Translations under genes and position numbers: made by a program
In this document: positions 53,201 through 62,800 of the stretch, piece by piece
How positions within the stretch are numbered: the first letter of the stretch is position 1
Layout: the number at the start of each line of letters is the position of its first letter
The notes under the pieces: generated by a model
What the model saw: the letters and a program-made list of their open reading frames with translations, nothing else
What the model was told of the DNA's origin: nothing
Database searches by the model: none
Assembly (NCBI GenBank): GCA_031264295.1
Contig: JAISED010000016.1
Location: forward strand, 1-64,000
Source: Eubacteriales Family XIII. Incertae Sedis bacterium
GTDB lineage: Bacteria; Bacillota; Clostridia; Peptostreptococcales; Anaerovoracaceae
Reading direction: 5' to 3'
Length of the DNA: 64,000 nucleotides

Positions 53201-55814
53201 TGTAACGCCGAATGGCGGCGGTTCGGATAGTTCTGGCAGTATGAACTCAGAGAGCAAGGTAAACCAACACGTAATAATTGATACAAGCGGAGCAAAAACA
53301 CAGTTCAAAAGCGGAGAAAAGTTCTCTGCAGATGGTATAAATGTGTGGTTAGTCGACACAGATGATAATGGCAATATAATAAGGAAAGAAAAAGTTAATC
53401 CAGATGAGTATATAGTAAAACCGATAACAGTAGGTCAGTTGTTGGATCTGAGCGATAACGGTAAAGAAATAATCGTATCATATAGAGAATCAGAAACATC
53501 ATATATCATAATCGTAAAAGATGACAATGAAACGGAAGCTACAGATAGCGGTTTAGAAGAATCAAATAGCAGTTCAGATGGAACCGGAAGTGAGACAACA
53601 TCAGGCAGTGCAGTGACTCCAGGCGATGGTTCAGGCAACTCCGGAAGCGGAACAACATCAGGCGGTGCAGTGACACCGGACAGTGGTTCAGGAGAAACCG
53701 GCAGTGGAATGACATCAGGTGGTGCAGTGACTCCAGGCGATGGTTCGGGTGACTCTGGAAGCGTGACAACATCAGGTAACGGAACAACAGATGCCGGTAC
53801 CAGTAGTTCTGGTAGTACAAATGCAGAAAACAAGGTAAGCCAACACATAATAATTGATACGAGCGGAGCAAAAACACAGTTCAAAAGCGGAGAAAAGTTC
53901 TCTGCAGATGGTATAAATGTATGGTTAGTCGACACAGATGATAATGGCAATATAATAAAGAAGGAAAAAGTTAATCCAGATGAGTATATAGTAAAACCGA
54001 TAACAGTAGGTCAGTTGTTGGAACTGGGTGATAATGGTAAAGAAATAACCATATCGTATAGAGAATCGGAAACGTCGTATATCATAATCGTAAAAGGTGA
54101 CAATGAAACGGAAGCTACAGATAGCGGTTTAGAAGAATCAAATAGCAGTTCAGATGGAACCGTAAGTGAGACAACATCAGGCAGTGCAGTGACTCCAGGC
54201 GATGGTTCGGGCGGAACCGGAAACGTGACAACATCAGGTGGTGCAGTGACTCCGGGCGATGGTTCGGGTGACTCTGGAAGCGTGACAACATCAGGCGGTG
54301 CAGTGACTCCAGGCGATGGTTCAGGCAACTCTGGCAGTGGAACGACATCAGGCAGTGCAGTGGCACCGAGCGACGGTTCAGACAGAACCGAAAGTGAGAC
54401 AACATCAGGCAGTGCAGTGACTCCAGGCGATGGTTCGGGCGGAACCGGAAACGTGACAACATCAGGGGGTGCAGTGATTCCAAGCGATGGTTCAGGCAAC
54501 TCCGGAAGCGGAACAACATCGGGCAGCGCGGTGATGCCGAATGGCAGTGGCTCTGGTGAAACTGGCAGCGGAATGACATCAGGCGGTGCAGTGACACCGA
54601 ACGATGGTACTGGTGACTCCAAAAGTGGAATAACATCAGGTGGCGCAGTGATGCCGAATGGCAGTGGCTCTGGTGAAACTGGCAGTGCAGTGACACCGAG
54701 CGACGGTTCAGACAGAACCGAAAGTGAGACAACATCAGGCAGTGCAGTGACTCCAGGCAATGGCTCAGGCGACTCCGGAAGCGGAACAACGCCGAACGGC
54801 GGCTCAGGCACGACGGGCGGCTCAGGAGGATCGGGCAGCAGCACGAGTGGAACAGGCGGCTCAGTAGACCCAGGTAAGGGAACAACGCCGAGCAATGGTT
54901 CAGGCGGAACAACGTCGAGCGGCAGTTCGACAGGCGGGATGACTACTGATAGCACCGCTAGTGGAAACGCAGGCGCGGGTTCCGGAAATAACGAAAACGC
55001 AGGCGGGACTGCTCCAAGTGGCGGTGGAACCGGCGTTTCCGGCGGCGGAAATAACAACGGTTCAAGAGTAAACGCGTCGGGCAATGCCGCAGGAAATGGC
55101 AGCACTAACGGTATAAGCAACGGAGCAAGGATGGACAATACCAGCATAATAGGCAATGAAGACACGCCTGCCGGTTCAAGCGATATCACTGATTTTATGA
55201 GCCGCGCGCTTTCGGCAGACGGACAAAATGCTGCGGGCATGTGGTGGGATCCAATGAATTCGCCGAGCCAAGAATGGCCGGAAGCGGACATCACTCATAC
55301 AATGGGAAATAGCACAATGAGCAAGCAATTAATAGCTCAGACGGGTGATGGAACAAGTGAGCGCGTGCAGACATTGACAGAGCTGAAAGAACAGAAAGTG
55401 CCAACGTTTAAAATCAATGCTCAGGAAGTACCGCTTTTCGGTGGAAACGGAACCGCAGTGTGGGCGCTGATGAATTTAATCTTGATGCTGCTGAGTCTTG
55501 CAATGACAATAAGCGCCGCGTCTAAGGTGATTAGAAAGCGTGAATATGAAATCGACAGTGAAATCGTTGAAAAATACGGCGATAAGGCAGAGCATAAAAC
55601 ATTAGCTCCATTGAGACTTATGGAAGCAGCAATGGGAGCGGTAGCAGTGATGATGTTCGTTGTGACAGAGAATATAGAAAATCTGATGGTTATTTTCGAT
55701 AAATGGACATGGGTAATGGCAGCAATACTTGTAGTGCAAGCAGCGATTCTCATCATGGCGTCTAAAGAAGAGACCAACAACAATATGACAGATGATGTTC
55801 AAGTCGCTCAATAA
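50277..55814 (+). CDS. Giant secreted adhesin-like protein with Big-type and low-complexity repeats and three C-terminal membrane helices
   Basis: 1845 residues; GTG start six bases after AAGGAGG. Signal peptide QTVLAMILSMTLIVTQSCPF with VFAQA cleavage region. Residues ~60-440 are a beta-helix/pectate-lyase-like adhesive region (LVIDGGVNMYGL, LTFKNLKMTG, FIVGKGAKFSYVG). Three Big_3-like modules start QH(V/I)IIDTSGA(K/A)TQF near residues 654, 996 and 1186; the last two are nearly identical. Between them lie G/S/T-rich repeats: GSGTLPGGG (52510-53000) and TTSGGAVTPGDGSG (53580-54790). The end has three hydrophobic helices near 1727, 1785 and 1812 instead of an LPXTG anchor. Likely surface-exposed and repeat-length variable. 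An efficient terminator follows. Confidence 0.85.
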   Translation: MKMRKRQTVLAMILSMTLIVTQSCPFVFAQALSMNSTAGTAAATGAASMSESQAVSAEDSSAGEGRRVVNTFDELRKAAADNEVSIIALGSDIFIDKKLNVNRNKDLVIDGGVNMYGLYESHKLPQGVADYTLTFRGGYKNLTFKNLKMTGVSYGASVHAPVDDARVVFDNIEYEGPALYYGENKGSTGVLTNSKVVLDTFTKGVKYTSEVMHSYNVELNGNVSIVKNETSGNDYDEIFYLSKSGGDLIVGDMANVSIVNYSTAKESIYWSGLMFASGGQANTHKFIVGKGAKFSYVGHGGCVIEEWPLDEFRIGEDAKVEISLSIPNLKKKTEYAKHDNGAYFSADNIIIEKNAAWDYTLKSDVKYKDESMLGVGNLVVEEGAKLRVKAPVNTVAENLVILVGAKPTISLNNPAEVLFYNGNKTGSDTWALAGARSGAGYGLSNAGDSLIHFDGEGVTIWSAENAPIGINEWTVDNTESMRQWGVKPDESFSMAAYMSNIGAIKDTVIKDSAAADIAKELTTLKGVSVIRFTGRNTELISNIYAKHYLLDGVGNLVKRPYYFQSANPLPLINAAEGEYSYEPNLYSMGADENSYCFDEAATQKASANNGCTLSLAEGLIRFAPAAAEVSVFYALDVNNNKIPDYIEGSVAPGQHIIIDTSGAATQFNEGDGFTSGGVEVWLVSTDDAGNIIMKEKGEAGEYHVSPIADGEILGLDDDGKKITVTYKGAAASYEISVAGTDSETDGTGNPGSGTAPGGGAGGTGSGTLPGGGSDGSGSGTLPSGGAGSGGSGEAGGSGNPGSGTLPGGGAGGTGETGSGTLPDGGAGSGGSGEAGGSGNPGSGTLPGGGVGGTGETGSGTLPGGGSGGTGETGSGTLPGGGSGGTGETGSGTLPGGGADGTGSGTLPGGNVGETGTGSAGGSGSGDGSGKPGTGTGGVDNPGGGTTSGSALTPDSGGGSAGGLDGTGSETTSSGAVTPNGGGSDSSGSMNSESKVNQHVIIDTSGAKTQFKSGEKFSADGINVWLVDTDDNGNIIRKEKVNPDEYIVKPITVGQLLDLSDNGKEIIVSYRESETSYIIIVKDDNETEATDSGLEESNSSSDGTGSETTSGSAVTPGDGSGNSGSGTTSGGAVTPDSGSGETGSGMTSGGAVTPGDGSGDSGSVTTSGNGTTDAGTSSSGSTNAENKVSQHIIIDTSGAKTQFKSGEKFSADGINVWLVDTDDNGNIIKKEKVNPDEYIVKPITVGQLLELGDNGKEITISYRESETSYIIIVKGDNETEATDSGLEESNSSSDGTVSETTSGSAVTPGDGSGGTGNVTTSGGAVTPGDGSGDSGSVTTSGGAVTPGDGSGNSGSGTTSGSAVAPSDGSDRTESETTSGSAVTPGDGSGGTGNVTTSGGAVIPSDGSGNSGSGTTSGSAVMPNGSGSGETGSGMTSGGAVTPNDGTGDSKSGITSGGAVMPNGSGSGETGSAVTPSDGSDRTESETTSGSAVTPGNGSGDSGSGTTPNGGSGTTGGSGGSGSSTSGTGGSVDPGKGTTPSNGSGGTTSSGSSTGGMTTDSTASGNAGAGSGNNENAGGTAPSGGGTGVSGGGNNNGSRVNASGNAAGNGSTNGISNGARMDNTSIIGNEDTPAGSSDITDFMSRALSADGQNAAGMWWDPMNSPSQEWPEADITHTMGNSTMSKQLIAQTGDGTSERVQTLTELKEQKVPTFKINAQEVPLFGGNGTAVWALMNLILMLLSLAMTISAASKVIRKREYEIDSEIVEKYGDKAEHKTLAPLRLMEAAMGAVAVMMFVVTENIENLMVIFDKWTWVMAAILVVQAAILIMASKEETNNNMTDDVQVAQ
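52510..53060. repeat. Tandem DNA repeats encoding GSGTLPGGG units
   Basis: Repeats built from GGAAGCGGGACATTGCCTGG and CGGCGGT(GCA/TCT)GGCGGAACAG words in 27-, 48- and 111-base combinations, in frame. Copies are nearly identical, so the number probably changes by slippage or recombination. Confidence 0.9.
53570..54790. repeat. Tandem DNA repeats encoding TTSG(G/S)AVTPGDGSG units
   Basis: Units of about 57 bases: ACATCAGGCGGTGCAGTGAC followed by TCCAGGCGATGGTTC and a variable stretch. About 15 copies in two blocks separated by a Big_3-like module. Frame is preserved throughout. Confidence 0.88.
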
Positions 55815-55945
55815 ACCCTTGTTCATAGTTGAAACGCGAAGCTCGCTTAAAGCATTAAACAAGTGAATGCAGAGCGCATAAGAACATGTAGAAAATGGAT
55901 AAAGCAATAGCGAATAATACCATAACTGCAAGACGGTATTAAAGG

Positions 55946-55987
55946 ACATGGTCGTCTCATAAAAATGAGGCGGCCATGTTTTTAATT
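55946..55987 (+). terminator. Terminator after the first giant adhesin
   Basis: ACATGGTCGTCTCAT (55946-55960) pairs with ATGAGGCGGCCATGT (55965-55979, two wobble pairs), loop AAAA, followed by TTTTTAATTTTT. Textbook intrinsic terminator about 130 bases after the stop. Confidence 0.93.
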
Positions 55988-56357
55988 TTTTGAATCAAGC
56001 GTAATCCCACGGATTATAAGCTTAATCGCCTATTGACGATTAACACTGAACTCGCTTACGTTTATGCGAAATTTCAACCAACAGTCCATATAGTGGCGCA
56101 AAAGTAAAATTGTGGCAGAAATAGCGTGATTAGCGATTGAATATCGGGCGAAACACGAATTAGCTGGAATAAAACAGTTGAAACTGTATGAAAATAATCT
56201 GGCGCGACAAATTAATGCAATGTGTAAAGTCTTACTAACTATTTCAATTGTCAATAAAATGTTTAAAATATTACAAAAAACAAGCCAAGATGTTTGAATA
56301 TTGGATGAAGAGGGAATAAATTCAAAGGTATTTCAATAATATCAACGAAAAAAATAC
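55988..56357. other. AT-rich gap between the two giant adhesins
   Basis: Stop codons in all frames; an open frame at 56030-56254 minus has no ribosome site. No repeats or RNA motif recognised. It leads into the promoter at 56358. Confidence 0.4.
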
Positions 56358-56386
56358 TTGTTTCGGCCTATCAGGTATGCTATTAT
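56358..56386 (+). promoter_or_regulatory. Promoter of the second giant adhesin
   Basis: TTGTTT (56358-56363), 17-base spacer, TATTAT (56381-56386). Start near 56393 gives an untranslated leader of about 400 nt. Confidence 0.65.
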
Positions 56387-56512
56387 ATATTAAATAGCTA
56401 CACCACAAGAACAATTTGAGATTAGAAATGGAGTAATTGTCAATAATGACTTAATATTTGCACAAATTGTATCAAGTGGAACCAAATTCAATGGTGGTAA
56501 GCCTTAATTCAT

Positions 56513-56666
56513 GGGACGGCGAGTGCGAAAGACAGTATAAAACGCGCGCGGTCAGGCCAGTTAAGCAAAGGGGGAACACGAACATGTGCCCTCATACCAA
56601 TCGGCATAAGCCTTTGGGCTAATAATTATCAACTAATCGGCACAGGATGTAAGTGTCCAGCCGTTC
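56513..56666 (+). promoter_or_regulatory. Possible structured RNA in the adhesin leader
   Basis: GGACGGC (56514-56520) can pair with GCCGTTC (56660-56666), closing a ~150-nt domain. Inside are AAGCC/GGGCT around TTT (about 56608-56620), a GGG..CAC/GTG..CCC hairpin (56571-56591) and a direct repeat AATCGGCA. The region is much less AT-rich than its surroundings and non-coding. It does not match the cyclic-di-GMP, c-di-AMP or cobalamin riboswitch cores as I remember them. Confidence 0.4.
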
Positions 56667-56800
56667 AGATACATAAATAGAATATAGAAAAAGTCAAAAC
56701 AAATTATCGCGCTATAACACAATGTACAATGCACCAAAACAAAAGAGGGTAAACAAGTACGCGTTATAAAGCACATAGGGTTAAAGAGAGGAATAGCATC

Positions 56801-59800
56801 ATGGAAAGAATGAGTAAGGGAGCGATGAATCGCTGGAGGCGCATGTTAGCCTTTGTCATGGTTTTAACCATGTTGGCGCAGCCCTTTGCACTTCAAGGAT
56901 TTGCATTTGCAGGCGGGTATGAAAGCTATAATAGCGAGAACGCAGTAGATTATAGCGCCGCAGGAAACGGCGGTTCGGATTCGGCAGTGGGCAGCATCGC
57001 CGATTCGAATTTAGAAGCGAACACAGCAAGTGATTCGGATTCGAAAGCAAGCATCGTCGGTTCGGAAGCAAACGACGATTCGGAAGCGGTCAAGGGAAGC
57101 AGTTCAGATTCAGAAGTGAAAACAGATACTGACGCGAAAAACGGATCGGGGGCAGACATCATACCCGGTACAGCAGGCGGAAGTTCGGAAGATGAAAAGA
57201 ATCTCGTAAGCAACTACTTCACCGAAGCCTTATACACAGAAGCAAGTCAGACATACAGTCCGGCAGAGGTAAACGGAACCGGCAGTGAAAATGGTACGGG
57301 CGGAAGTCAGACAGTGAATAACCCGACAGTGACGAACGGAACCGACAGCGGAAACTATGAAGGTACAAACGGAAGTCAGACGGGAAACAATCCGTCACAG
57401 ATAAATGAGTCCGAAAGTGAACTCGGTGTGAGCGGCGACGGAAGTCAGATAGTGAACGACCCGGCGAACGGCGATGGAAGTCAGATAGTAAATGACCCGG
57501 CGAACGAAGACGGGAGTCAGACGGTGAATGAGCCGACGGGTGAGGACGAAAGTCAGACGGTGGATGATCCGACAGGCGCGACCGGAAATGAAGGCGATGA
57601 GAATAAGGATAAAGACCAGACAGGCACAGATGAGCCTTCAGACGAGTCGAATATAGAAAATGGATCGGACGATGAAGATATTATCGAAAACCCGAATCCG
57701 GATGAGAATTTGACTCCCAGTGATGAAGGGGAAATGAATGAGAATGGGCAGCTGGTCTTCACAGTCAAGTTCTACGATTATAACCTCGAGCTGATCGGAG
57801 AAGAGCAGAAGGTTGTACAAGGCGAGTCGGCGGTTGAACCGGCAGAGGAAGATATACCCATTCTGACAGGCGCCGCCTTTACCGGATGGAATACAGACGA
57901 GTGGACAAATGTTAACAAAAATCTCAGCGTGTACGCTTTATACGACATGATGTTCCAACCTCTCGGAACGACGGTCAATGTGACCAACTGGGATCAATTC
58001 AGAAAGGCGTACAACAATGCCGGGGTCAGCCGAATAGTCCTAAATGTACCCATCAACAGAGCTAATGGGTACGAGGACTCTAAATATAATTTAAAGGCGC
58101 GTACTGTTTCCCTTCAGATCGATGGCCAAGGGCATGGTATATTTTTCACAAGCGGCAATACATTTCTGATCGATAATAATGCTGCAGGCACGCTGGAAAT
58201 CCAAAGCCTAGGGATGGTCAGAGGAGTCGGAAAGATAGGCGCGGGGGACGCGCTTGTCAAGGGCAACGGCAAATGGAAGATCTACATAAGCGGAGAACTA
58301 ACGCAGTACGGAAATCCATTCATGTTGGCGAATACACCGAACTCTACTGTGTATTTCGGGGGTACAACAACCTGGACGAACGCTGGTAATAAAAGTGCTA
58401 TAAATGCGATGAAGGTTCAGTTCATGCAAAACTGCAAAGCAAGTATAAGCGCAGAGAGAAATGTAATCGAGTTAAACGCAGATAAGGGTGGCAGTGGGGT
58501 CGAACCCAGCTTTGAGGCGTTTGAAGGGGCTATTGTTAATCTGAACAGTACAGGTAACGGCAAATATGAGGCCGGAGCTTTGGTTATGTATAGCAAGAAC
58601 CCAAATTCTTCATCAAGCACCAGTGACAAGAGTAAGCCTTATTTGATGATTAGGGGAGCGACAGTCACGGCTTCTTCATATGCGCAAGATATAGGCAACG
58701 ACGCCGGGACATTCGTTATACAAGGCAGGGGCGGAACTATCTCGATCACAGGCGGGGCTAAGGTCACAGTGAAGGCGGACAGGCAGGCGGCCTTCCTTAC
58801 ACAGGTAAATCAATCTTCATTTGAGATCAGCGGCAGCGGGACGCATGTCGTTCTTGAGCAGAATACCGGAAGCAGCAGTGCTTCTGGCGTCAGCGCGGCT
58901 ATGCGCTTCCGGTATATAGATGATCAGAATCTTACTATTAAAGACAACGCAACCCTTCGTGTTACCAAGTTGGATGGCAATGCCGCCGCAATAAGGTTCG
59001 GCGAGGGAAAAAGAAACAGCTTTATAGCCGAGACCGGCGGGAAACTCTTTGTTGAGCATCGTGGAGGTACAGGCAGTACAGGGCACGACCCGGTCAGCAG
59101 CGATACATTGAATGCGGCGTACAGCGCGATTCAGTTCGCGGATAATGATTTTTCCTTTATAGTGCGCGACAAGTCTGCCATTGAACTCATAGCGCGTGCA
59201 GGGCCAGCCCTGGAGGCTGGGGCGAATGATAACGGGCTTGTGAAACTCGAAAAGGGCGGTATATTTATAGCCAGAGGAAACACAGCCAGCGCTAACAGGG
59301 GCATATTCGCTATGGACAGGAACTGTCAGTTCATAATATCAGAACCTCTGTACTTCGATTTCGCCAACACAAGAAGTGACGGCGGATTGGTTTTCGAGGT
59401 CAATGGAACCGGCGGTTCACAATTCTCGTCAAATAACTCGGATATAGCCGTTTGGAACAGGGGATGGGATATAAAAGGCAACCCGAGCAAGATGTGGAAC
59501 ACTCAAGAGTTCAGCTTCAGTCTCACCGGCACGAATTACGAAACATTCTACAGCTCAAGCAAGCCCTCATATTTCAGCGCGAGCAACTTCGGAAGAATGA
59601 CCAACTATACGCGTATAAACGGCAACAACTATCCACCGACAGTGAAGCAGTCTTTGAAGCCGACGAACGCGGATAAGTACATCTACGGTGAGGTAACTAT
59701 GCTGGAAGCTTACGACGTAGATTTTAATAGCCATGATTTCGTGCCGGTCAGCCGTCCGGCCTGGGATGGCGAAATGTATGTGCTGGTCGAGGAATTCAGC

Positions 59801-62800
59801 AAGAGGACAGGCGCGACGAACTACTATGTGGGACAGACGGTAAGAACAAAAACTCTACCTGACAATACAAGACTGGAGGGTGTCTTTGTTATAGATCTCG
59901 GACGTTTCGCCGAAGTAGGCGATACATACACGGTTATAGACGGTTGGGTAGGCAGCCGCATACCCGGGGAGGCTAGGCGCCACGCTCAGATAGACTTCGG
60001 TACGGTTACAGTAGTAGACAAGACTCCGCCGATTCCTGCTCAGTCTACGAGCACACTCTACAACGATACAAAACAGATCTCAGGAACATGGAAGGCGGAC
60101 GGCGTTCACAACGCCGATAAACCGATGAAGATCTGGGTTGAAAGGAGCAACGGTACGCCACTGAAGGAAGGCGGAGATACTAAGTACGGAAGTATTTCCG
60201 GCGAATCCGGCGGTACTTGGGAGTATACATTCCCTGATGGGACGACGCTTACAGAAGGTGAAACGCTCAGGGTTATCCTGGGGGACGCCAATGGCAATAA
60301 TAATCCGAATAAAGGTTTGGATGTAGCCTTCCGTGATGCAAAATTCGCAAAGGCGCTGGAGATTAAGGTTCAGAAAGCGAACTATAGCATCACTGCACAA
60401 AACGCGATTATAGGTTATGATATTGCCGAAACGATAACAGGAAATGAACAGCTGATCGCTCTTGTAAAAGGCAAGGGTATGAGTTACACAGGAGATACTT
60501 CTTTACCTGCAGATGTTGAGGTGAAGTCAACCGATTTCAAGGCGGTGGAAGGTGTATATAATGTGACGCTGCAGATAAAAGACGATAATTCATATACCGC
60601 GTCTGCGAAGATCCGGGTACTGCCCAGGGATGTTGTGATCGCTGATGGTGAGCATTATATAGTAGGAGCGAATCATATATATCTCAGTGTGCAGGACGCG
60701 ATAGCTTTAGTGAAGAGTCCAAAAGAAGAGCGTGCAGCTACTCTCATGAATCTGAGCAAGGCGGTTGCATGGAACAAAAATACCTTGGAAGAGGACGAAG
60801 CCGCATATGACTCGGATACGCTCGGGGATGATTCAGGCAGCGTAAGTGAAGGCGAATATAAGGCCATATTTAAAGCCGTGAAAGAACCGGACGCCAAGGT
60901 CGAAGTTAAAATATTTGTAAACTCAGGCCACGCGCCTACACTTGAGGTGACATCACCGATAGAGATAGATATCAATGATAAGGAATCGTCCCCCTATATT
61001 AAGGAAGGGGAGTTCCAGTACAAAGAAGGCGTTACCGTCAAGGACGAAGACCATAAAGACCTTTCAGTGGCTAATGTAGAATACGGAGGCTTCCTCGATC
61101 TGGACAAGGCGGGCATCTATCTGCTGGAGTATAAAGTGGTCGATCCGGATAAAAATGTTGCTACAGCGCCTAGAGTTGTTGTCATGAACGATGGCACATA
61201 TCAAGTGGGCGATGATGATGGTAAGTTAGACAAAGACGATTATATAGTGCGGGCTAAGGGATTTGCTATAAACCAAAAGGATGTATTAGCAGTTCCTCCA
61301 AACACGCAGGATGTTCAAGATGAGCAGGTGAAGGAGAGATCCGAAGCCAGCGCTTGGAACAGTCTTGCTGTGCCGTCCGCTGTCACCATAGAATATGACG
61401 ACAGCAACAGATATACAAATGCGGTGGGTTCATATCTGATAAAAATATTGTCGGAGGTGAATAATGCTGTGAAGCGCGACATAGTAGCTGTGGTCACTAA
61501 CAAGGATATACTTGTTGAGGGCGACAGGTATGATATAGGCGCGAATAACGTTACGATCAATACAGCTAAGGCTACCGAAATCTTGGGAGACGATGGAGAT
61601 CAACTGGGTGAGGAGTTGATCGCGCTTACCGGAGCGACAGCCTGGGATCGCGTCAACGGTATGGGTGTAGTTACTGTCGTATATGATAAAGCCAAAAGCG
61701 GTGAGTTCAAAGCGGCGGAGGGCGAGTACGAGACCGTATTCTATGTAGACGCCGATCCCGATGTGCGGGTAAGCGTGAAGGTCACAGTTACGGACGGCAA
61801 CGCGCCGACGCTGACCGTACCGGCGATCACAGTTATAAAGCTGGGAGATGAGTATAAACCAATGGTGGGCGTCAAGGCGTATGACGTCGAAGACAAAGAC
61901 CTCACTGCTCAGGTTGTTGTCGATCCGTCTACTTTGGATACGAATACGGCTGGCGTGTATTCATTGACGTACAGCGTAACGGACAGCGATTTCAACACGA
62001 AAACGCAGGATGCGGTACTGGTTGTGGATGACGGAAGCTTCGTCATTGACGATGAATATATATTGAGCGCCAGGAGCTTTGTTATAAAGAATTCGGAAGT
62101 TGAGGCGGCGCATGATATTGACGGGCAGATCATTGAGAAGTCAAAAGCCAAGGCTTGGAACGCCGTTACAGCGGCGCTACTGAATAATGATGACTTGCTT
62201 GTAGCGGACAGAGGCGGATACACCGCATTTCCTAGTGAATACAAGGTGAAGATCGCCATTGCAGCGAAACCCGCAGTGTCAAGGGGGATCACCGCAGTCG
62301 TTACAGATAAGGGTAACATTGGCACCAGTGATAAATACGCGATTGCGGCGGACGACGCGCGCATAAGCAAGAACCAAGCGCAGTACGACGTCAGTGATAA
62401 TAACCTCAAAAAATGGACAAATGCAATAGCATGGCAGCTTATAGACTACAAAGTGCTTACTGCGGATGAGATCGGCGTGGGCAGTCACGAGATAGCTGCT
62501 ACCGAAAATGTTTACCCAGTGAACTTCTTTGTGAAGGCTGAAACAACGACGAATACAAACGCTAACATAAATGTAAGCGATTTGAAACCGCCTACGCTCA
62601 TAGTAGAAACGCCTATAGAAATCAGCAAGGGCGGAGCCTATGAAAAATTCGACGGAGTAAATGCCTTTGACAATGAGGCGAGTGAAATTATTCCCAATGA
62701 AAAAATAGTGATAAGCGGCGACGAAGTTGACGTGAATACAGCAGGCGTATACAGGGTGGTGTACACTGTTACTGATAGCAATAGTATGCAGGCAACTGCC

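Noticed and set aside
52382-53374. Proline-rich minus-strand frames over the adhesin repeats (also 54011-55294)
   Set aside because: They are the antisense reading of GGx-rich repeats, which automatically gives Pro-rich open frames.
56513-56666. Cyclic-di-GMP riboswitch
   Set aside because: Expected for an adhesin leader, but the conserved core sequences of neither class are present; left as unknown structured RNA.
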